31,169 nucleotides of DNA from an uncultured Robinsoniella sp. (GTDB lineage Bacteria > Bacillota > Clostridia > Lachnospirales > Lachnospiraceae). Of the stretch, positions 15,177 through 22,842 are shown piece after piece. The stretch is from assembly GCA_900539655.1 (NCBI GenBank), contig UQCR01000083.1:1-31169 (forward strand), written 5' to 3'. The position numbers and the translations under genes are program-made. Positions within the stretch are counted from its first letter, which is position 1. The number at the start of each line of letters is the position of its first letter. The notes beneath the pieces are model-generated. The model was given only the letters and a program-made list of their open reading frames with translations, was not told the origin of the DNA and made no database searches.

Positions 15177-16460
15177 ATGCCATATACAGTAGTAATTGCA
15201 GATGATGTTACAGGAGCAAATGATATTGGAATCATGTACGGAAATTCCAATCTGGAAACAATTGTGTACAGCTATGGAGACGGTAAGCATACCGGTTATG
15301 AGGAAGGTGAGGTAGTCATTATTGATACCGATTCCAGATTTGATACTTATGAGGATGCTTACAGGAAGGTATATGATGCAGTATGCCAGGTTAAAAACCC
15401 ACAGGTGAAGCAGTATATTGATAAGCAGTGTTCGGTGTTCCGGGGGAATATAGGAGCTGAATTTGATGCCATGCTGGATGCGCTTAAGGAGGAATTTGCC
15501 GTGGTAGTTCTGGGATTCCCGGATAACGGCAGAACTACGATTCACAGTGAACATTACGTTCATGGCGTACTTCTTGCCGATTCACAGTTTAAGCTGGATC
15601 CTGTACATCCCATGACAAAGTCTAGTCTGGTTGATATTCTAAAGGAACAGACGAAACGAAAAGTGGGCGCAGTTACTTATGAAGTGATTGACCAGGGTGC
15701 CGATGCCATCAAAAAGGCAGTGGATGACTGCCGTAACCGTTATAATTATGTGATTATGGACGTGCGCAGCAATGAAGATCTGGCTATTCTGGCGGAAGCA
15801 CTTTTTGATGAAAAAATTATTTGCGGAAGCTCGGCATTATCAAAATATCTGGCTGAAATTTATGTCAGGGGGCAGTCCAGAACCCCTGTCCCGGAAATGA
15901 AAATAGAAGAGTCAGATCAGCGGATTTTATGTATGGCTGGCAGCCTGACACCGCAAACTACTGCACAGACTGCTTATATGAAAAGGCAGGGATATCCGGT
16001 AATTGAGCTCAATACAAAGCTTTTATTTGATGACAGTACACAGCGGCAGGAATGCAGCCGGGTAGCAGAAGAAGTAAAAAAAGCATATGAAGAAACAGCA
16101 TTTGTGATGCTTCATTCTATGAATTCTGTGGATGATGTAGAGGAAACAAAACGGATTGCGGCAGAAAAGGGGATTGATAATACGGCGGTCTCTACGCTGG
16201 TATCCGGTACGCTTGCCCGGATATCCTGTCAGGTAATACAGGATTATGAGATCCGCAGGATTATTGTCTGCGGGGGAGACACCAGCGCGTCCCTGTGTTC
16301 CGGTCTGAATATCCGGGGAATGCGGATTCTAAAAGAAATTGAGCCGGGATTGCCAACCTGCCAGAGTATAGACCACCCTTATTATAAAATGGTGTTGAAA
16401 TCCGGCAGTTTTGGTACGGAAGAATTTGTGGAGAAGGCAACGAAGATGCTGCTGCATTGA
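15177..16460 (+). CDS. Four-carbon acid sugar kinase family protein (DUF1537)
   Basis: A 427-residue protein of the DUF1537/OtnK family, ATP-dependent kinases for four-carbon acid sugars such as erythronate, threonate or 3-oxo-tetronate. The family hallmark IADDVTGANDIG is at residues 7-18. The C-terminal domain carries the nucleotide-binding pattern VSTLVSGTLARIS and IVCGGDTSASLC near residues 341-380. It follows the first mannosidase by 12 bases, with AAGGGGA as ribosome-binding site. In described tetronate pathways this kinase works with a PdxA2-type dehydrogenase or an OtnC-type decarboxylating aldolase. Neither a PdxA2-like gene nor a close OtnC is obvious here, so its substrate in this operon may be different. 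Confidence 0.88.
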   Translation: MPYTVVIADDVTGANDIGIMYGNSNLETIVYSYGDGKHTGYEEGEVVIIDTDSRFDTYEDAYRKVYDAVCQVKNPQVKQYIDKQCSVFRGNIGAEFDAMLDALKEEFAVVVLGFPDNGRTTIHSEHYVHGVLLADSQFKLDPVHPMTKSSLVDILKEQTKRKVGAVTYEVIDQGADAIKKAVDDCRNRYNYVIMDVRSNEDLAILAEALFDEKIICGSSALSKYLAEIYVRGQSRTPVPEMKIEESDQRILCMAGSLTPQTTAQTAYMKRQGYPVIELNTKLLFDDSTQRQECSRVAEEVKKAYEETAFVMLHSMNSVDDVEETKRIAAEKGIDNTAVSTLVSGTLARISCQVIQDYEIRRIIVCGGDTSASLCSGLNIRGMRILKEIEPGLPTCQSIDHPYYKMVLKSGSFGTEEFVEKATKMLLH

Positions 16461-16500
16461 GTATATCGGGTTTTGCACATGTGAAGGATGAAAGCAGTAC

Positions 16501-16586
16501 AACAGGAAAGCCTGTTATATCAATGGGTGAAGTGGGAACAAGGTTCCCACTGCTTAATAAGGGATAGCGCAGCAGGATTGCGCTAT
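16501..16586 (+). other. Cluster of three intergenic hairpins
   Basis: In a 142-base gap, three perfect hairpins follow one another: AACAGG/CCTGTT (16501-16516, loop 4), AGTGGGAA/TTCCCACT (16531-16551, loop 5) and ATAGCGCA/TGCGCTAT (16564-16586, loop 7). None has a T-tract, so these are not intrinsic terminators. They may be an mRNA processing or stability element, or a protein/RNA binding leader for the SIS gene that starts at 16603. Confidence 0.7.
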
Positions 16587-16602
16587 TCATGGGGGTAAAC
16601 AG

Positions 16603-17241
16603 ATGGAAATTTATAATCATATTACAGAATTACTGAAGCGGTATCCCGTATTGGAAGGATGTGAATCCGATATCTGGTCTGCCTTTGCCAGTATACGGGA
16701 TTCTTTTCGAAATGGCGGTATGCTGCTCGTTTGTGGAAATGGAGGAAGCGGGGCGGATTCAGAGCATATTGTGGGAGAACTGATGAAGGAATTTGCCATC
16801 AAGAGGCCGCTATCGGAGGAAATGAAGGCAAAGTTAAAAACGATTTCTCTGGAAAACGGGGATCTGCTGGCAGAGCATTTACAGGGAGGCCTTCCTGCAG
16901 TGACCCTTACCAGTAACATAGCACTGTCTACAGCGTTTGCCAATGATGCAGTGCCTGAATTGGTATTTGCACAACAAGTATACGGATATGGGGATGATAA
17001 AAGTGTCCTGATGGGAATCAGTACCTCCGGGAATTCTAAAAATGTTATTTATGCAGTGGAGACTGCGAAGGCCCTGGGTATGAAAACAGTGGGAATGACC
17101 GGGGATAATGGAGGAGTTCTGAAAGTATTGTGCGATGTATGCATCTGCGTTCCTGCTGCATCAACTCCAAATATTCAGGAGCTTCATCTGCCGGTCTACC
17201 ATACAATCTGTATGATGCTGGAGGAGGAATTTTTCGGATGA
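16603..17241 (+). CDS. SIS-domain sugar-phosphate isomerase, GmhA-like
   Basis: A 212-residue single-SIS-domain protein resembling sedoheptulose-7-phosphate isomerase (GmhA). The phosphosugar-binding loop CGNGGSGADSEHIVGELMKEF lies near residues 45-65, the second phosphate-binding element GISTSGNSKNV near 142-152, and the C-terminal helix has ELHLPVYH, placing a histidine where GmhA has its catalytic one. About 20 extra residues (RPLSEEMKAKLKTISLENGD) separate the first loop from the core. The gene is translationally coupled to the ROK kinase (ATGA overlap). In this operon heptose synthesis for lipopolysaccharide is unlikely in a Gram-positive-type cell. It may isomerise another aldose/ketose phosphate or remove a lactyl or similar ether, as MurQ-type SIS enzymes do. 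Confidence 0.82.
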   Translation: MEIYNHITELLKRYPVLEGCESDIWSAFASIRDSFRNGGMLLVCGNGGSGADSEHIVGELMKEFAIKRPLSEEMKAKLKTISLENGDLLAEHLQGGLPAVTLTSNIALSTAFANDAVPELVFAQQVYGYGDDKSVLMGISTSGNSKNVIYAVETAKALGMKTVGMTGDNGGVLKVLCDVCICVPAASTPNIQELHLPVYHTICMMLEEEFFG

Positions 17242-18218
17242 GTTATTTGGCTGGAATAGATATTGGCGGTACAAAGTGTGCGGTCAGCATCGGGAAAACC
17301 ACGGGTAAGGAAGGGATAGAGATTTGTTATAAAGAAAAATTCCCTACGCCGGATGAGCCTTTGGAGGCAGTAGGTAAGATGACAGAAACTCTTGCCGCCA
17401 TGGTTGAAGCACACGATGAGATTGTGCTGGAAGCCATTGGGATCAGCTGTGGAAGTCCCCTTGATTCTAAAAAAGGATTGATTATGTGTCCGCCCAATCT
17501 GCCTAATTGGAATCATATCGATGTAGTTACGCCCTTTGCCCGGAGATTTGGCGTCCCTGTCCAGGTACAGAACGATGCAAATGCATGCGGGCTGGCGGAA
17601 TGGCTGTGGGGTGCGGGAAGAGGCACACAAAATATGATATTCCTGACTTTTGGCACCGGACTTGGAGCCGGGCTTATATTGGACGGGAAATTATACTGCG
17701 GAACCTGTGATATGGCTGGGGAAGTGGGACATGTACGCTTGTCAGAGGATGGACCGGAAGGATATGGCAAAAAAGGATCTTTTGAGGGATTTTGCAGCGG
17801 AGGCGGCATTGCCAGGTTTGCAGTGCCTTATATAGAAAGCTGGGTTAAGGGCGGCGGTCAGACCGGGATTTTAAAACCGGGAAAATCACCGGATGAAATT
17901 ACCACGGCAGATATTGGTGCTGCAGCCGGCGAGGGGGATGAATTGGCACTGGATATCCTCAAAAAGGCAGGAGAGAATCTGGGAAAAGGTCTTTCCATGC
18001 TGATCGATATTCTGAACCCGGAAAGAATTGTAATTGGAAGCATTTATCTGAGACAGGAAGATATACTCAGAGAACCTATGCTGGAGGTAATCCGCAGGGA
18101 AACATTATTACAGAACCGGCAGGTATGTCAGGTAGTTCCGGCTGGGCTGGGAGAACAACTGGGGGATTACGCAGCTTTATCTGTGGCAGGTAATCTTATT
18201 TGCGCCGGCAGATGCTGA
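17238..18218 (+). CDS. ROK-family sugar kinase
   Basis: A 326-residue kinase of the ROK family (glucokinase, fructokinase, N-acetylmannosamine kinase), without a DNA-binding domain. The ATP-binding loop AGIDIGGTKCAVSIG is at residues 5-19, the catalytic Asp113 is in VQNDANACGL, and the second phosphate loop is TFGTGLGAG. His165 in GEVGHVRL is kept, but the C-x-C-G-x-x-G-C zinc cluster of typical ROK kinases is replaced by GYGKKGSFEGFCSGGG. The ATG overlaps the SIS stop (ATGA) and has GAGGAGG eight bases upstream. The longer open frame beginning at 17130 is rejected. With the SIS partner it forms a likely isomerase-kinase pair. The sugar could be mannose released by the mannosidases or a less common sugar. 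Confidence 0.88.
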   Translation: MSYLAGIDIGGTKCAVSIGKTTGKEGIEICYKEKFPTPDEPLEAVGKMTETLAAMVEAHDEIVLEAIGISCGSPLDSKKGLIMCPPNLPNWNHIDVVTPFARRFGVPVQVQNDANACGLAEWLWGAGRGTQNMIFLTFGTGLGAGLILDGKLYCGTCDMAGEVGHVRLSEDGPEGYGKKGSFEGFCSGGGIARFAVPYIESWVKGGGQTGILKPGKSPDEITTADIGAAAGEGDELALDILKKAGENLGKGLSMLIDILNPERIVIGSIYLRQEDILREPMLEVIRRETLLQNRQVCQVVPAGLGEQLGDYAALSVAGNLICAGRC

Positions 18219-18259
18219 GGATGCAGGTATATGCATGTATATAGACGGGAGGTATTTGT

Positions 18260-21200
18260 TTGAAAGTAAAAGATCCGCATTTTATATTGGAAAAGATCCG
18301 CAAATATATTGATGAAGATATCTGGCCTACCAGATACCGTGAGGTTGTGGAGCTGGATGAATGGAAATATATAGAGCATCCTATGGATGACCGAATTAAT
18401 GATGCTTTTGAGATGGATTATGATGACAGTGGATGGCAGGATTTCCGGTTATGGGATACCTGGGGCGGATATGACAAGGTTGCCTGGTTCCGTACCAGTG
18501 TACAAGTACCGGAAGCCTTTATGGACAGCCGTATGGCGCTTAAGCTGTCAGTTGGTCCCCGGGACGGAGGAGAATCTACCGCGGAAGCACTGCTGTATAT
18601 TAATGGAAAACCGGTTCAGGGAATTGATATCTGGCATGAGGAAGCACTTCTTGACCAAGAGGTGTTTGAGAATGGTAATACCCTGCATATTGCCCTAAAG
18701 GCCTGGAGTGGCGTTCTTGTGCCGCCCAGAATGCGGACGTTTAAGATAGCCCGGCTGGTTAAGCTGGATATGGAGACAGACCATTTTTATTACATAACAG
18801 ATACGCTGCTGCGATGTGTGAAGCTCCTGGATGAGAATGATTTGCGCAGAATAAAATTGACCGGGGTATTGAATGATACATTTGCAAGAGTGAATTTTCT
18901 GGAGTATAAGGCTGAAGGGTATTATAAGTCCATTGGAGAAGCACTGGCATATATACAGGAACAGCTGGATCAGTATGCAAAAGTGGAGGAAATAAAGCCG
19001 ACGGTGTACGGAGTGGGGCATTCCCATATTGATATGGCATGGTTGTGGAGACTTTGTGCCACCCGGGAAAAAGCATCCAGAACATTTTCCACGGTGCTAA
19101 ATCTGATGAAACAGTATCCAGAATACCGGTTTATGCATACATCTCCCCAGCTATACAAGTTCCTGAAAGAAGATTATCCTGAAATTTATGCCCAAATAAA
19201 AGAAAAAATAGCACAGGGACAATGGGAAATCACAGGTGGAATGTGGGTTGAACCAGATACCAACGTTCCGTCCGGAGAGTCACTGGTTCGGCAGTTTATT
19301 TATGGAAAGCGTTTTATAAAGGAAGAATTCGGACAGGAAACGAATCTGGTCTGGCTGCCGGATGTCTTTGGATATTCCGGCGCACTGCCTCAGATTATGA
19401 AAAAAGCAGGAATGAAATATTTCATGACAACGAAGATCAGCTGGAACCAGTACAATCATTTCCCATATGATACATTTAACTGGAAGGGAATTGATGGAAC
19501 GAGCATTTTTACCCATTTTATTACCACGCCGGAAGACGGATCCTGGTTCTATACTTATAATGGACATATGGACCCGGAAGAAGTGATGGGTGTATGGAAA
19601 AATTATAAAGACAAGGATAAAAATGATGAACTTTTAATTGCCTATGGATGGGGAGACGGCGGCGGCGGTCCAACCAGAGAAATGCTGGAACAAAGCCGTG
19701 TTATGAAAAATATTCCGGGAATCCCAAGGGTGGAAATGGATTCGGCGGAGCACTACTTTGAACGTATTTACAATCATACAGACCACAAGAAAATGGGGAC
19801 CTGGGACGGAGAACTTTATTTTGAACTGCATCGGGGCACTTATACCTCTCAGGCTGCCAATAAAAAGTTTAACCGCCAGTCAGAAGTGCTGCTTCATAAT
19901 ATCGAATTCCTGTACAGTATGTGGGATATACTTGCCGGAGGGAACTGCTATCCAAGGGAAGCTCTGGATGAAATCTGGGAGCGGGTAATGCTGAATCAGT
20001 TCCATGATATTCTTCCCGGTTCATCTATTCGTCAGGTATATGAGGACACAACCAGAGATTATCTGGAAATTGCAGAAAAGGGCAGGAAACTGTGCCGGCA
20101 GGTACAGACGGCGCTTATGGCTGAGTTATGTGCAGATACCAACTCAATCGCAGTTTATAATACCACCGGGTTTTCAAGAGATGATATTCTCTTCCTTCCT
20201 TATGGAGAGCAATTTACTCGGATAACGGAATTCTCCTGGGGATGCGAAAAGCTTACGGATCAGAAAACAGATAAAGGCATTCTGGTATACATAAAGGATA
20301 TCCCTTCCTATGGTTATAAGGTAATTCATTATGGTGAAAATCCAGGTCTAAATACCACGGATTTATCCTTTGTCATGGTTACAGAGAATTCAATGGAGAA
20401 TGCTTTCTACAAGATTGAAATAAACGGCAATGGTGAGATTTCCGATTTGTATGATAAAGAAAACGGCCGCAGGATCAGCTGTGAAGCCCCCATGAACATG
20501 CTCCAGGCATACGAGGATAAACCCCAGCGTTTTGATGCATGGGATATCGATGTATATTACAAAGAAAAACCATATAAACCATTTCAGCTGGTAAAATCAG
20601 AAGTGGTAGAGCAGGGGGTGCTAAGGGGCGTATTGCGTCATGTGTGGGTATTCAACCGCTCAGTGATAACCCAGGATATGATCTTATATCATAACAGCAG
20701 AAGAATTGATTTTAAGACTACAGCTGACTGGAAAGAAGAACAAGTGCTTTTAAAGGTATATTTTCCAGTGGATGTACACTGTGAAGAGGCGGTGTATGAG
20801 ATTCAGTTTGGAAATATAAAACGTCCAACCCATACAAATAATGAATGGGATTTTGCAAAGTTTGAGGTGTGCGGACATCGTTGGGCTGATTTATCAGAAG
20901 GAAACTATGGCGTATCTATTCTGAATGACTGCAAATACGGGTACGATATTCACCAGAATACGCTGGGACTGTCTCTGATTAAATCCGCCGTGCGCCCTGA
21001 TGAGACTGCGGACAGGAAGATTCATGAATTTACATATTCCCTGTTTCCCCATGCCGGAAGTGTTACCCAATGTGAGGTACAGAAGGAAGCCATGATGCTG
21101 AATATGCCCCTGCTATATTCATTTGCAGAGAAGCAGGAGCAGCAGGCGTGGCCACACTGCCGGGATGGACAGCCGGAAGGTAATAGGAAAGAGACGGAAT

Positions 21201-21481
21201 CCGGGGCAATATCCTACTCTATGATAGAGACAGACTGCAGCCATATTGTCATTGATACGGTAAAGAAGGCGGAAGCTGATGAGGCTTTTATTGTCCGGCT
21301 GTATGAATTTAAAAATGAAAAAGCAGCCAGTGCCAGGCTGAAGCTCCATTTCCCTGTGAAGCGGGTGGTGGAAACAAATCTTTGCGAGGAAGAGATGCAG
21401 GAACTGAATTTAGATGGCAGTGAGGTTGAATTTGAAATAGGGTGTTATGAAATTAAAACATTTAAGGTTTATGTACAATAA
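18260..21481 (+). CDS. Glycoside hydrolase family 38 alpha-mannosidase (long form)
   Basis: A 1073-residue alpha-mannosidase of the type with an N-terminal beta-sandwich domain (about 1-230), then the GH38 catalytic barrel: zinc ligands His256 and Asp258 in GHSHIDMAWLW, VEPDTNVPSGESLVRQ, and nucleophile Asp368 in LPDVFGYSGALPQIM. WGDGGGGPT carries further active-site residues. Mid and C-terminal mannosidase domains complete it. There is no signal peptide. The start codon is TTG, with GGGAGG seven bases upstream; the next in-frame ATG is about 40 codons later and would cut the N-terminal domain. A low-complexity loop (QEQQAWPHCRDGQPEGNRK, about 956-974) interrupts the C-terminal domain. This is the usual form for cytosolic bacterial and vacuolar yeast-like alpha-mannosidases acting on oligosaccharides. 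Confidence 0.93.
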   Translation: MKVKDPHFILEKIRKYIDEDIWPTRYREVVELDEWKYIEHPMDDRINDAFEMDYDDSGWQDFRLWDTWGGYDKVAWFRTSVQVPEAFMDSRMALKLSVGPRDGGESTAEALLYINGKPVQGIDIWHEEALLDQEVFENGNTLHIALKAWSGVLVPPRMRTFKIARLVKLDMETDHFYYITDTLLRCVKLLDENDLRRIKLTGVLNDTFARVNFLEYKAEGYYKSIGEALAYIQEQLDQYAKVEEIKPTVYGVGHSHIDMAWLWRLCATREKASRTFSTVLNLMKQYPEYRFMHTSPQLYKFLKEDYPEIYAQIKEKIAQGQWEITGGMWVEPDTNVPSGESLVRQFIYGKRFIKEEFGQETNLVWLPDVFGYSGALPQIMKKAGMKYFMTTKISWNQYNHFPYDTFNWKGIDGTSIFTHFITTPEDGSWFYTYNGHMDPEEVMGVWKNYKDKDKNDELLIAYGWGDGGGGPTREMLEQSRVMKNIPGIPRVEMDSAEHYFERIYNHTDHKKMGTWDGELYFELHRGTYTSQAANKKFNRQSEVLLHNIEFLYSMWDILAGGNCYPREALDEIWERVMLNQFHDILPGSSIRQVYEDTTRDYLEIAEKGRKLCRQVQTALMAELCADTNSIAVYNTTGFSRDDILFLPYGEQFTRITEFSWGCEKLTDQKTDKGILVYIKDIPSYGYKVIHYGENPGLNTTDLSFVMVTENSMENAFYKIEINGNGEISDLYDKENGRRISCEAPMNMLQAYEDKPQRFDAWDIDVYYKEKPYKPFQLVKSEVVEQGVLRGVLRHVWVFNRSVITQDMILYHNSRRIDFKTTADWKEEQVLLKVYFPVDVHCEEAVYEIQFGNIKRPTHTNNEWDFAKFEVCGHRWADLSEGNYGVSILNDCKYGYDIHQNTLGLSLIKSAVRPDETADRKIHEFTYSLFPHAGSVTQCEVQKEAMMLNMPLLYSFAEKQEQQAWPHCRDGQPEGNRKETESGAISYSMIETDCSHIVIDTVKKAEADEAFIVRLYEFKNEKAASARLKLHFPVKRVVETNLCEEEMQELNLDGSEVEFEIGCYEIKTFKVYVQ

Positions 21482-21656
21482 ATACCAGACTTACGCTGTA
21501 GTACTAAGCGTATCAGAAAGCGATTTTTGGACACACACTGGTACTCCATCCTCCACATTGCGGGCTCACAAAATATTCAGCACTGATAACTGGCATGATA
21601 ACTGGCATGACAACAGGTTGGTACACTAATTTTAAGAAAGAAGAGGATTCGTCATT
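21482..21656 (+). repeat. Spacer with 12-bp tandem repeat
   Basis: GATAACTGGCAT occurs twice in direct tandem (21585-21596 and 21597-21608), with a partial third copy beginning GACAAC. A weak stem TACGCT/AGCGTA lies at 21492-21512. AGAAGAGGA before 21657 is the ribosome-binding site of the next gene. No promoter was recognised. Confidence 0.6.
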
Positions 21657-22802
21657 ATGAATAAAGAATATATGAGCAGCCGGAAAAGAGTGCAAAATGC
21701 CATTGAACACAAACCGGTTGACCGGATGCCGATTGATCTGGGGGTTCATTTCTCAACCGGGATTTCAGCATATGCATATTATGAGCTTCGGAAATATCTA
21801 GGGCTGTCTGTTGATCAGATAGAGATGATTGACTGCTCACAGGGACTGGCCAGAGTGGATCAGGATATCCTGGATAGATTTCACATAGATACTATGTTGT
21901 TAAATCCGCCATGGGAGAATACGTATAGATGGAATCCCCGTGGAATCTATGAATTTCTGGTCCCGAATAGCTTCCAACCGGTCAGGCAGGCGGACGGAGG
22001 ATATCGGATGAGCACCGGACATGGAGAGATGTATATGCCTTCGGGAGGATATTTTTTCGATGGGATCTGCCCGGACTTTTATGGATTTACAAGCGAAGAA
22101 GAAAAGTGGGAGCTGTTCGGAAGGAGAGCAGAAGAAATATATAAAGAAACGGATAAATTTACCATGGTGATGGGGTATGGCGCTTTTTTTCATGGGCTGG
22201 AGTTTGCCTGCGAGATGTTATTAGATCCGGAATCCTGCAAATACCAGAATGAGACACAGCTGGGTAAAAATATAGCTAAATTTGACCGCATGAACCAGAG
22301 GTTTGGAAAGTATATTCAGGCCATTGAAGTAAACAGTGACCTTGGCATGCAGAATGCACCCATGTGTTCCCCGGAAAGTTATGAGGAGTGTTGTCTGCCT
22401 TATCTTAAAACATTCTGCAAACATGTACACGAAAACAGTGATATTAAAATCTTCCTTCATTCCTGCGGATCCATCGATGCACTGTTGCCGGATATTATAG
22501 AAGCAGGAGTGGATATAGTCAATCCGGTCCAGATTTCTGCAAATAATATGGAGCCCGGACATTTAAAAAAGACTTACGGAGATTCTATTTGTTTCTGGGG
22601 AGGAGGATGTGATACCCAGAGTATGCTGTGGCAGGGAACCCCGGAAGAAGTGTCCGCGCATGTGAAAAAAAATATAGAAATATTCGCTCAGGGAAGTGGG
22701 TTTGTATTTAACCAGGTACATAACATTATGGGAAATGTCCCGCCTGCAAATATAGCTGCCATGTTGGATACTGCATATGAATGTGCAATGAATACTGTCT
22801 AA
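21657..22802 (+). CDS. UroD/MtaA-family protein, probable zinc methyltransferase
   Basis: A 381-residue protein of the uroporphyrinogen decarboxylase superfamily. In place of true UroD features it has the zinc-binding pattern of the corrinoid methyltransferases MtaA/MtbA: His268-x-Cys270 in FLHSCGS and Cys318 in WGGGCDTQS. Such enzymes move a methyl group between a corrinoid protein and a thiol or other acceptor. The opening SSRKRVQNAIEHKPVDRMPIDLG is the standard family start. No corrinoid-binding protein is encoded in the window, so the partner, if any, is elsewhere. Placed between an alpha-mannosidase and a beta-mannosidase, it may help to remove O-methyl groups from a glycan or handle a released methyl aglycone; that link is inference. 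A heme-related role is unlikely here. Confidence 0.85.
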   Translation: MNKEYMSSRKRVQNAIEHKPVDRMPIDLGVHFSTGISAYAYYELRKYLGLSVDQIEMIDCSQGLARVDQDILDRFHIDTMLLNPPWENTYRWNPRGIYEFLVPNSFQPVRQADGGYRMSTGHGEMYMPSGGYFFDGICPDFYGFTSEEEKWELFGRRAEEIYKETDKFTMVMGYGAFFHGLEFACEMLLDPESCKYQNETQLGKNIAKFDRMNQRFGKYIQAIEVNSDLGMQNAPMCSPESYEECCLPYLKTFCKHVHENSDIKIFLHSCGSIDALLPDIIEAGVDIVNPVQISANNMEPGHLKKTYGDSICFWGGGCDTQSMLWQGTPEEVSAHVKKNIEIFAQGSGFVFNQVHNIMGNVPPANIAAMLDTAYECAMNTV

Positions 22803-22842
22803 ACAGGCTTTTAAGCGTATCTGAACAATAGGAGGGTACAGA

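Noticed and set aside
17130..17237. Upstream extension of the ROK gene
   Set aside because: It lies inside the SIS gene in another frame; the ATG at 17238 has a strong ribosome-binding site and the standard ROK opening follows.
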